From positions 171,358,501 through 171,422,500 of the forward strand of contig CM065809.1 in assembly GCA_033398695.1 (NCBI GenBank): a stretch of 64,000 bases of DNA, in the 5' to 3' direction. The stretch comes from Orobanche coerulescens (Eukaryota; Streptophyta; Magnoliopsida; Lamiales; Orobanchaceae). The position numbers and the translations under genes are program-made. Below are positions 35,771-45,409 of the stretch, piece by piece (the first letter of the stretch is position 1; each line of letters opens with the position of its first letter). Below the pieces are notes generated by a model, which saw only the letters and a list, made by a program, of their open reading frames with translations, was not told where the DNA came from and did not search any database.

Positions 35771-36721
35771 TTACTATATATATAATGCAGCGTCATGAAA
35801 CGACGCGTGCATTGTCGTTTTGAATTGTTTTTGCGTTGGTTTCGACGGGCCATTAATTTGCGAGCTGGTAATGGGATTGGGTTGGGCCATTTTTCTGGGC
35901 CACGAACGAAATAAAATTTCAGAGCCACGAATCAAATAAAATTTCAGCCGAGTTTGGGTCCAGATAGGTGAAGTTCATGAGACCTTCTTGATCCTCCCGT
36001 CCTTTGTAAATGTTTTTACTTTATTCAAATGTTTTTCTTTTTTGGAAATTTAGATTTATTACCTCATCATAATTAAATTAAATAATATAATCACATCATT
36101 TATTTTTAGAGGGATGATAGGGCAACACCCTGAACCACACCCCATACACACCTCGTGCTTTATGGGTGTTCTACCACATGATTTACAGATAAAATTCATA
36201 ATAATATTATAATAAAATTAATAGTAAAGCACGTGGTACAACACCCATAAAGTACGGGTGTGTTTGGGGGATGATAGGGCAACACCCGAAACCACACCCC
36301 CAAACACACCCGTACTTTATGGGTGTTGTACCGCGTGATTTATAGATAAAATTTATAATAATATTATAATAAAATTAATAGTTACAATTAGTATTTTTTA
36401 AAACTTTAAATAATTTTATTTACAATTAATATTTTGCTTAAATTTTTAAATTTGCATTCATTACTATATATATAATGCAACGTCATGAAACGACGCATGC
36501 ATTGTCGTTTTTAATCTAGCTTCTGTGATTGGCGGACTTCTAAGCCCAGTTTCTGACCCCTACAATATCAAAACATACACTATCATAAAAAAATGACTAG
36601 ATTATTTAAATAGAAAGAGAAGCCATAAAACTAACCCGGCAGGAATTGTATTCTCATTATACGCACACAAAAACGAACGCTCGCCGCCCCGCCGCAACGC
36701 GGCGGCCCGGGCCTTTCCTTG
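35771..36721 (+). mobile_element. Helitron-like non-autonomous element
   Basis: Unit Y has the empty site at 44072/44073 (TTAAA|TTTTATAC). Here 951 bases are inserted exactly between A and T without any target duplication, the signature of Helitrons. Near the 3' end is a perfect 7-bp stem CCGCCGC-AAC-GCGGCGG (36689-36705), 16 bases before the end CCTTTCCTTG. The 5' end reads TTACTATATATATAATG. Canonical Helitrons start TC and end CTRR, so both ends are one base off. The 5' terminal sequence recurs internally at 36461. No helicase gene is present. Confidence 0.6.
36111..36382. repeat. Fold-back repeat, two partial copies
   Basis: The block 'gggatgatagggcaacaccc' begins at 36111 and again at 36268. 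In the first copy the segment containing 'ctttatgggtgtt' (about 36128-36185) is the inverse of 36222-36266, forming a stem of about 45 bases around an AT-rich loop. The second copy has the head and loop but no returning arm. Probably a MITE with a tandem partial duplication, carried in the Helitron-like element. Confidence 0.6.
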
Positions 36722-37068
36722 TTTTATACAATTACAAGTACGAAACAATAAAAAATATAAAGTACAAATTTGTAGAGCTTCTGGAAATAAAATATTCCAA
36801 TTAGTATTGATAGGTATATTTTTATTTTTGATACCAAGGTTCCAATCTTACATCTGACTAGGATATAATTTTCTCCACTATCAGCAATATGGTCCGGTAT
36901 CTTCCAATAACAATAATATAGCTTTTATACGTTCATCATTCTCAATAACAATAACTTATATTATTTGATTCGATACAAAACATTAGATAGCACATATTAA
37001 TACACAATACTATTTTAAAAGTTTGAAGAAATGATTCAACGCGTCTACGTATCACATCTTAGGGGCCG

Positions 37069-37139
37069 TTTGTTTGGCTCTTAATGTAACCATTAAGAGC
37101 ATACTTCTGAATCGCTCAGAGGCCACGACTGTTTGGCAA
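37069..37139. mobile_element. MITE remnant at the junction of units X and Y
   Basis: Starts GGGGCCGTTTGTTTGG after TTA and contains 'taatgtaaccattaagag', as in the right end of the Tourist-like MITE 37997-38691; it ends with 'gactgtttggc'. It replaces the 44417-44680 segment of the Y/Z junction. Probably an internally deleted relative. Confidence 0.5.
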
Positions 37140-37653
37140 AAAATATTTTATCGCCAACAAATTCCTTTGGGTCTAGTTTGTCTGTATCCACCCAAATTCA
37201 TATGCAATAACCACATTTATGTAATATAATTATATTTTAAGAGTAAAATAGGAATATGAATTTTACAATCTGCAAATTCTTTAGAAACAGGCCGAGGTCG
37301 ATAAGTATTCAACCGGATACATCCATATTAACCACAAATATATAGGGTAATTACACTTTTAGAATTATAAAAAGTTTAATTTAAGCAGAAATATTAAGAC
37401 ATCCAAACACGAGAAATATTTGCAATCAAGTTTGTGATGTATTATTGACCCGAATGAATATGAAAGAGACAGATGATTAATATAAAAATAAATATCAGCT
37501 CATTTTCATCACGTATCACTTGCATATTCATCATACATAATCATGTTGCTTGTGATGAGTATGAAAGTGAAATATAAAAGTGATCGATGATCAATATGAA
37601 AATGATCGGTGACGAGCATCATATAAATATCATGGGCAATCTTGCTAGATCTT

Positions 37654-37774
37654 GATCAGTGTTTCGATTTAGATTGGGCTTTTCTAAATGGTTTTATGAT
37701 CAAACCAATTTGGGGATTCACCACAAAATTCCTCCGCAGATCATCGAACATATGGTGTTCTTGGCACTGTAATA
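37654..37774 (-). pseudogene. UBLCP1 last-exon fragment (copy Y)
   Basis: Identical by eye to the copy at 14593-14713, including the one-base deletion that breaks the frame and the acceptor site TTTGCAG. It lacks the end of the exon. It is a duplicated remnant of the gene at 44955-57136, not a gene. Confidence 0.82.
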
Positions 37775-37996
37775 CTGCAAATATATACCAATGTACAAGA
37801 TCTCAGTCAGCAGAGCCACTAATTTTAGTATTTTACTCTCCAAGATAGAAATTAAGATAAAATACTTGTAATTATTTTGGGTAATTTGAAAAAAATGAGA
37901 AACCGAACCCAAAATATTTACTACATTTTGAATAATGTGTATGACTATTTTTTTTTTCAAATCAAAAGTTCGTAGCAAGTACCAAAATCATACTAA

Positions 37997-38691
37997 GGGG
38001 CTGTTTGGCAGTTGCTGAATGATTTAGTGCAGAATGGTTGAGAGGTTCTGTATGGTTGAGTGCAGAATAAAATTTGGTTGTTTGGTAACTGTTTTGAATG
38101 GTAACTCTGAATGGTAACAAATTATCATTTTACCCTTCTGTATAAAAGTAGCGATTAAAAATCCCATTTTCCCTCCCCTTGCGTATCAAAACCTCTCTTT
38201 TTTATAAATAAAAACCCTAATTTTTATAAATAATTGTGTATAATATTTTTAAATTTAATTCATTTAAAATAATAATAATAATTATTATTATGATGTATAA
38301 TATTTTTAAATTTAATTCATTTAAAATAATAATAATAATAATTATTATGTATAATATTTTTAAATTTAATTCATTTGAAATAATAATAATAATTATGCAT
38401 AATATTTTTTAATTTAATTCATTTAAATAATAATAATAATTATGTATAGTATTTTTTAATTTAATTCATTTAAAAATTATAATAATTATTATGTCTAATA
38501 TTTTTTTATTTAAATTCATTTAAAAAATAATAATAATAATTCTTAATTTAAGAGGAGGGGTAAATCTGGAAATTGTTTGCCTCTTAATGGTTGAGAGAGG
38601 GTATGGATGCTTAATGGTTAAGAGGTTATTGTAACCATTAAGAGGTCATATTTTTTTTTATGTAACCATTAAGAGCCAAACAAACAACCCC
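37997..38691. mobile_element. Tourist-like (PIF/Harbinger) MITE
   Basis: Inverted ends GGGGCTGTTTGG and CAAACAACCCC, with TSD TAA at 37994-37996 and 38692-38694. The empty site CTAAGACTCG is kept in unit X near 14935. Both the TAA target and the GGGGCTGTTTG terminus are typical of Tourist elements. The interior has a run of about six diverged 'aatatttttaaatttaattcatttaaa' and 'taataataat' units (38235-38545) and no gene. Confidence 0.85.
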
Positions 38692-39558
38692 TAAGATTTT
38701 GCCATATTAAACATATCTATCTATACTTCTATTAAGCTTTTTGATTTTTTTAAATAGAGATATACTTAAATATCCAGAAAAAAGATTTTGGGTGTATATC
38801 GTGGGAGTTTTATTCCACACTATACAGTCATCTATCAATAAAAAAAAAAAATTATTTTTTAGATTAAGATTATAAATATTTATAATTTCTTATATCAAGT
38901 TTATTTTAATGAAAAATATATCAAATTAATTCGTATTTGACGATCTTCAATTAGACATCCATATTTAACATAATAAATTTGATGGATTTATATTAATGAC
39001 CGATTACACAAAAAATTTATATTAGAAAAAAATCTTAGTATTAATTTTCAGCAAAAATAATTGATACAAAATAAAAATAAATTAACCGATTTTTATGAAA
39101 TTAGATTTAAGACTCATGTTGCTTACATAAAAACTAATTTATGATATTTGTTTAGTTATAATAACTAAAAATAATAAAACATACACTGTCCACACACATT
39201 ATGACTTAATCACATACTACTTTCGTCTTCAAAATTTGTTGCTGCCTTTTTTCTGTATGTCCAGAAAATTTATTCATGTAATGGACACTAATTGACTTAA
39301 CACTACGCTAAAGTGATACTCTTTCTTTAATCATATTACACTCCATAATATACTCAATAAGTTTTTTATTAATACTATGCTAATGTGATACTCATGTCTA
39401 AGATCCTCAAGAATAAACTTAGAGATCAAAAAATTATTCTCTAATAAAAGAATATTTTGTGTCATTACTTATATGCACCCACATCATCACTTCAAGTGAA
39501 GACTCATAGATAAAATATAATTTTTTCGTGAACCTCTCTCAAACCCCTCATTTTATGT

Positions 39559-39747
39559 ACAAAGTTGCTGCTACACACACAATTGAACACACAAATACAC
39601 ACCTCTGTTTTGTAAGGGTTGTACCCTGTGTAGTAGGGTTGTACCTATACACAACCCCTAGTACCTATAAAGTAGGGTACAACCCCTACTACGCAGGGTA
39701 CAATCCCTACAAAGCAGTGGTGTGTATTTGTGTGTGTAGCATTATTC
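39559..39747. mobile_element. hAT-like MITE (189 bp)
   Basis: Flanked by perfect 8-bp repeats TTTTATGT at 39551-39558 and 39748-39755. Subterminal inverted segments contain 'gctacacacacaa' and 'acaaatacacacc', and the centre is also self-complementary ('gggttgtacc' / 'ggtacaaccc'). The insertion is absent from unit X near 15085. An 8-bp duplication fits the hAT superfamily. Confidence 0.7.
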
Positions 39748-40213
39748 TTTTATGTCTATCATTACTCGCTCCTAGGGTTAGACTTAGGAGCCGAATAACA
39801 CCAAACGGAATCGATGGAAATTGTTCTGTTAAGTTATTAGGAAAATTCATGCACATTTGGGGTATTGAATAAACTTTTCAAATTGGATTTTAGCTAACGA
39901 GTATTGATTTTTTTTTTTTAATTCCAATTTCCAAATACATGGTTGAAAACCCGACATTAAATTAAAAATAACCGAATACTGTATTTTATATTCCATTTGT
40001 TTCATATTGATTGATGTTTTGTTTTTTTCCAGGCTGAATTTTGACCATGGATTATCTATCTCACAAGAAATAATCATAAAGTTTATAAAAGTTGTATTAC
40101 TAAATCAACATTAGAAAATATTTCTATGACATATTGTTTTAATATTTTTGCTATTATTTTTTTCTTTTTTTGGTAATTGTGGTGTAAATCTGTAATGAAC
40201 AAATTCACGACAT

Positions 40214-40618
40214 AAACCAACTGTCTTTGCGCAGTTGGCCACCTGACCTTCAATTTAGTTGGAGGTCAGGGGTTCAATTCCTAGTGGCAACACTTTGAAA
40301 TTGAATTTCTCAAGGCCCAATGATCCCTTAGTATTTGACTAAGGGTTAGGGCCTAGCCCTCCAGTCTGTTGGTGGAACAATTAAATATTGAGGGCAGGCG
40401 GTGTGGGAGGCCAGATCTCGGTGGGAACTGCGGTTGGATTTGGGGGTCCAGCGTGGAGCAATCACTGAGCGACGACTCGCATGCGCGGTAGTTCGAATAT
40501 TTAAGAACCAGGAGCGAGATACACATCTCGCGATTTAACCTGGTAGCGATCTTGTGGGGCCGTTATCCCTAGGACTAGTCAGTGTAAGGCTAACCCTGGT
40601 ATAAAAAAAAAAAAAAAA
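40214..40618 (+). mobile_element. tRNA-derived SINE (405 bp)
   Basis: The 5' part resembles a tRNA gene: 'gcgcagttggccacctg' fits box A and 'ggttcaattcc' fits box B (RNA polymerase III promoter). The 3' end is a run of 16 A (40603-40618). TSD TCACGACAT at 40205-40213 and 40619-40627. Unit X has the empty site near 15535 (single TCACGACAT). A further tRNA-like stretch, 'gtagttcgaat', occurs near 40482. Such elements are copied by LINE reverse transcriptase. Confidence 0.85.
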
Positions 40619-41224
40619 TCACGACATGAATGCAGATGATCTTGGGATAATTAATGATTTGTTATTTGGGATTAAATTCTAATTGATAAGGTGCGATTTT
40701 TTACGGATTACATACATACTATAAAATAAGTTTTTTACTACTTTCACCATCCTATTTGAAGAATATATTTTAATTAATGTACAATTTTTAAAATTTAATT
40801 ATTTTAGGGAAGGTACAAAATATTTTCAAACCATCTACTTCTACTATTTCTTATTTTATTGCAACAAACTAATATAATTATATATTTTTTAATTAAATAT
40901 TAAAATTTTATCTTGAAAGCATACTCGTTTATTGGACGTACTCTAGAGTAGTTTCTTCAAATGAGGCGGAATGAATATTATTTGGTCAATCAGATAATTC
41001 TTTCGGACAATGCGTAAATAAAGGTATATCATGTAAAAAATAAAAATAGTATTCTTTAATGTAATAAAAAACATTATAGAAATATATATATATATATATA
41101 TATTGTGAAAATGAGGAGGTATATATTTCAAATTCAAATAAATAAGATAGTTTGGCTAATAAATTAATTGACAATTTGAAGGAGGCAATCTTTGTGATAA
41201 TTAATGATTTGCTTAATGGAATTC

Positions 41225-41232
41225 TATAAATA
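41225..41232 (+). promoter_or_regulatory. Putative TATA box of the defensin-like gene
   Basis: TATAAATA lies 80 bases before the ATG at 41312, with AC-rich sequence after it suited to a transcription start about 30 bases downstream. No counterpart exists in unit X, where this region is missing. Confidence 0.6.
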
Positions 41233-41311
41233 CATTATGATTTATCCTCCCTAACCAAACAGAGAAGAAGGAAACTTGTATTCCAAATTACAACACACGT
41301 GCGAAAGAAAA

Positions 41312-42547
41312 ATGACTTCAGTTTACCTATCATTTTGTATTGTACTTTCCCTTGGTTTTGCCTCTGGTAAATCTATCATTTTGAATATTTTTTATATTTC
41401 AAAATAAGTTTTTCATATGATATTTTTCATCTTTTATTCCTAAACTACCCCTATATATTTTTTCCCCTTCCCACACCTTCTAATTCTCTTCCCCCTCTTT
41501 TATTCTTTTAAATCTTAAACGATAAATGAAACAAAGCTTAATTATTCTCACCCATTCTCCTCAATCACTCATTCGCAAATTGGATGAGAATTATTTTCGA
41601 TGTCAATTATTTTCGACGTAGAGTTGATTTTTTTACCCTAATGCTCATAGAAACTAACCTTTCAGATCAGGTTCATCACCCCAAGTAAGCCATTTCGAGC
41701 GTCACAATCGCTTCAGATTTCTCGAATAAGTTTGATAAGTTCCTTTGCAAATAAATTGACTAGATAAATAAGACAACTTTGAGTGTTTTGGCTTTAATTG
41801 ACTAATGGTTCAATTAGTTCAATTGAGTTTTGATTGAGTAGTTGTGTAAGTGGAATGGTAAAATTGGAAATTTATCCTTTAAATTAGTAAACCTTAATTA
41901 TTGAAAAAAAAAAAAAAACATCCCATTAAATTGGAATGGGGGAGTATAACATATTTTCTTGTTTTTTTAGTTGCAACAATTTATTATTTTGCACTATTCA
42001 TATGCTGACAAAACATCGCAATTCTTCTACTAAAATGAATATTAGCATGTAAGATATTATTGAATTTGTTTCATTCTGTATCTTTAAGTTACTATTTTTA
42101 TAATTTTTATTAATATATAATAAAGAATATTAATGATCAAAATTATATATTGATCAGCGTAAGTTTCTCTTTGTTGCATCTATAGGAAAACGGAGGAAGT
42201 ATAAAATTACAAAAGTTTTTCTTCTAGGATTTTTATATTTTGGTATTCTTTTTGTCTCTCCATATTTGCTTCTCTATTCTTTCTCATGGAAATTATATTA
42301 TACAGTTGGGAGGATGATACAAGTAGTTGATGCAGCGAGAGAGTTTGATAGTACCCCATTCGGAATGGTGAAGCCAACATTGCCTCGTACGTGCGCAACG
42401 GTGTTAACACAAGGTGAGTGTGATCAAAGCCCGAAAAGTCGAGAAACTTGTGAAATCGCCTGCAGATACAACATAGGCCCTTCCAAATTTATAGATGCTA
42501 CTTGTGTATATCTTCTACACCAATGCGTTTGTAGTTACGAATGTTAA
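41312..42547 (+). CDS. Defensin-like secreted cysteine-rich peptide (two exons)
   Basis: Exon 1 is 41312-41366, the intron 41367-42305 (GT..AG, phase 1) and exon 2 42306-42547; the spliced frame encodes 98 residues. Exon 1 gives a hydrophobic signal peptide (MTSVYLSFCIVLSLGFAS). Exon 2 gives a propeptide-like stretch of about 33 residues, then a cysteine domain with spacing C-X8-C-X9-C-X3-C-X13-C-X6-C-X-C-X3-C. The CX3C and CXC pairs fit the cysteine-stabilised alpha-beta fold of plant defensin-like (DEFL) peptides. The split into signal-peptide exon and mature-peptide exon with a phase 1 intron is usual in this family. The product should be exported and disulfide-bonded. Roles known in the family (antimicrobial, pollen or reproductive signalling) cannot be decided from sequence. 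It converges on the phosphatase gene 2.4 kb away and has a decapitated copy at 34333. Confidence 0.85.
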
Positions 42548-42602
42548 TCCCTTCTCGTACTTACGTGAATAATTGAGAAGTGAAATTATTGTTATTTAGG
42601 TG

Positions 42603-42608
42603 AATAAA
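42603..42608 (+). terminator. Putative polyadenylation signal of the defensin-like gene
   Basis: AATAAA 56 bases after the stop codon. The same hexamer follows the exon 2 copy in unit X (about 34630). Confidence 0.5.
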
Positions 42609-42833
42609 ATGATTTTGGTATTTATGGTACCTCTACAAATATTAAATACAAATAATTTTAAATATCTCGCAACAAATCAAATCCCATATCAATTTCCCAC
42701 GATAAGATTGTTAGTTTATTACGGTACTAGTCCATTTATCCGTACGACGCATAGAAATATATATCAAAATTAGTAGGAAATCGTAATTGCTGGTATCTAC
42801 TAATTTTATATGAACTAACATTATATTCTAATA

Positions 42834-43876
42834 CGTTGGGTCGGTCAATCGTATTGATTTTCGTTCGTTCTGTTTTGTAATTGTTCGAATAATTGACGTG
42901 ATTGTATTATCCGTTTGTCGACATGTGCTCGTTCAATAGGGACCATGCATGCCTTGTTCCCATCATAGATGGCGAGTGTGTTTGTGGCTGGCATAGCATA
43001 GGAAAGGCTTGGAATCTATCGAAGAATTCCATGCCTAGAACCATCTTCAAGTCGTCCATGGGGATGATAGAAAAGTCGAGCTTTCCGGACCATGTCCCAA
43101 GAGAGAGTGGGACGTCATGAGCGATACCGGCTATAGGCTTGGCAGGTGAGTTTACTGCCTTCATCGCACCTCCTCGATAGACCATCCCGAGCCCTAGGCG
43201 TTTGGCTTCTTCTCCATGAAGTTATGAGATGCCCCAATGTCGAGTAATGTGCTAACGGTATGACCGTTAAGAGTAGCGCGAGCGAACATGAGCCCTTTCT
43301 TCGAAATAACGGGCATCGGGGCTTGTCCCTTAAGAGCAGACATATATTGTAGGGAACCCATGCTGTGTCGGGGTTCTTCTAATGGAGAGGCCGATGTATC
43401 ATTGGCATTGATATTTAAATGGGCAGCAATGGCATTTAGAGGCTTCTTTTTCGGGCAGTCACGTATCCAATGATTGTCGTTGCATATGAAACCAGGTCGG
43501 CATACCTGAACTCCAGGTGTTTCTTACTACAACACAGAAGGGACAATCACTGAAGCACAATCATCCGATACGTTTCACACAACCAGCATGACATAGGGGC
43601 AAATCCGCGGTCCTTGACATCCTCCCACCGCCATAATCATGCACGTCGTCATGCATTCTGAGTACGCCCCAAAGAAGTGCCTATCCTGCCGTGAAAGCAC
43701 AAAGGACGGCCTCATCCACAGTATCTCCGACCTAGCTCCCAGCAAACCCATCCTCAAAGGGTAGAGGACAAACCCATCCTCAAAGGGTAGAGGACCCGCA
43801 TGCAGACACTGCCGATGTTTGGAGTTGCCTATTCCGAGTCATTTCCACTCGGCCAGTTCCTGTCTTGTTGCTGTAT
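42834..43876 (-). pseudogene. Gypsy gag-protease fragment inserted in unit Y
   Basis: Absent from unit X (junction near 34860). On the minus strand it has a zinc-knuckle remnant ending CNDNHWIRDCPKKK (about 43465), then an aspartic protease with LLDIGASHNF (Thr of DTG replaced by Ile, about 43235), a stop codon, and the later protease motif 'MDDLKMVLGMEFFD' (about 43060). The left 95 bases (42838-42930) instead resemble 8492-8590 of the non-autonomous element, and 43580-43870 is unrecognised, with a 27-base tandem repeat near 43740-43790. It is a composite fragment; no clear target duplication was found. Confidence 0.7.
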
Positions 43877-44416
43877 ATAACATTGCATTTATACATTGGA
43901 CTGAATAAATAATAAAACTTTTTGTGCAGCATCTCATGAATAATGGATCCACCCATTACCTAATTTATCATTGGTAAACTATCTTTGGTTCACTCAATCA
44001 TCATCCAACCTCCAACAGGCAAAACCCACATCAAACGGACGCCAATGTGAATAATTAATACTTATTATTAAATTTTATACGATTACAAGTACAAAACAAT
44101 AAAAAATATAAAGTACAAATTTGTAGAGCTTCTAGAAATAAAATATTCAAATTAGTATTGATAGGTATAGTTTTTTTTTTTTGATACCAAGGTTCCAATC
44201 TTACATCTGACTAGGATATAGTTTTCTCCACTATCAGCAATATGGTCCGGTATCTTTCAATAACAATAATATAGCTTTTATACGATCATCATTCTCAATA
44301 ACAATAAATTATATTACTTGACTCGATACAAAACATTAGATAGCACAGATTAATACATAATACCATTTTAAAAGTTTCGAGAAATGATTCAACACGTCTA
44401 CGCATCACATCTTAGT

Positions 44417-45294
44417 CCATTAATTAATCTGTCGTGGGTAAACCGTCTTTGACTCCACCATTCATCATTTCATCTCCAACACAGCAAAACCACATCAAAC
44501 AAAAATAACCATCATCTAATAATATATAAAATTGTTGTGTAGTTGAAAATATGAAACAAATGTAAACAAAAAAAAATACAATGAGCACAAGATTATGCCC
44601 CTTCCAAAGTAGTACAAATGCTAGTGTTCTCACTCGAACATATTTAAAATATTTTTAAAACCAAAACAAACTTTTTTGGCAACAAATTCCTTAGTCTAGT
44701 TTGTCTGTATCCATCCAAATTCATATGTAATGACCACATTTATAAGGTATTCCAACATAAAGTTACCTTATAGCTGGAGCTCTGCGTGCAAATTGCTTCG
44801 TCTTAGCGAAAGAAGAAAGACGATTACGCCGATTAAAATCTAAGTTAGTTTTCTAATATCTGTCCAACCAAAATAAAAAACGGCCATAATAAATAAAGAA
44901 GCAATACAATATCAGAATGAAATAGTACCGAGATGCCAATAACATTCAGTGTTTTTAATCTTCTCTGCGCCTCTTGGAATTGCCAAATGATTCCCAATTC
45001 TTGTGATCAAGGGAGCTAAGATCATTGAGCTCTGCTATAGCAAGCAAATACTGGGTCAACTTTAATAGTTCTTGATCACTGTTTCGATTTACATGGGCTT
45101 TTCTAAATGGTTTTATGACCAAACCATTTTGGGGATTCATCACAAAATTCCTCCGCAGATCATCGAACATTATGGTGTTCTTGGCACTGTAATACTGCAA
45201 ATATACCAATGTACACGATCTCAGTCAGCAGAGCCACTAATTTTAATATTTTACTCTCCAAGACAGAAATTAAGATAAAATACTAGTAATTATT
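44417..45294. repeat. Segmental duplication unit Z (source copy with the intact phosphatase exon)
   Basis: 44515-44743 matches 13950-14170 of unit X, and 45072-45294 matches 14593-14800 and 37654-37855. In between, Z carries the second half of UBLCP1 exon 6 and its 3' region, which X and Y lack. Since the intact exon is here, Z is probably the source. The match ends within intron 5. Confidence 0.75.
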
Positions 45295-45375
45295 TTTTAA
45301 ATGATTCCCAAAATTCACGTGGAAGTAGAAAGTTTCCCAGCATGAACGCAAAGCTCGTTTCGACCAATTAGATCC

Positions 45376-45409
<34 letters not shown>

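Larger units (their letters stand above)
34093..37068. repeat. Segmental duplication unit X, right part
   Basis: 34093-34860 matches 42057-42833, 34975-35039 plus 35701-35770 matches 43939-44072, and 36722-37068 matches 44073-44416 of unit Y. Compared with Y it has gained a Mutator-like MITE (35040-35700) and a Helitron-like element (35771-36721). It lacks the gypsy fragment at 42834-43876. Confidence 0.87.
37140..44416. repeat. Segmental duplication unit Y
   Basis: This is the most complete unit: phosphatase exon remnant, 3 kb of AT-rich sequence with three insertions, defensin-like gene, gypsy fragment, then 340 bases shared with unit X before unit Z. About 725 AT-rich bases at 38718-39442 are absent from unit X, and I see no transposon ends there. 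The stretch 40809-41220 upstream of the gene is AT-rich with a TA run at 41078-41101. Confidence 0.87.

Noticed and set aside
37642..37848. 68-codon plus-strand ORF, identical to one at 14581-14787
   Set aside because: Antisense to a duplicated phosphatase exon remnant; identity is due to the segmental duplication.
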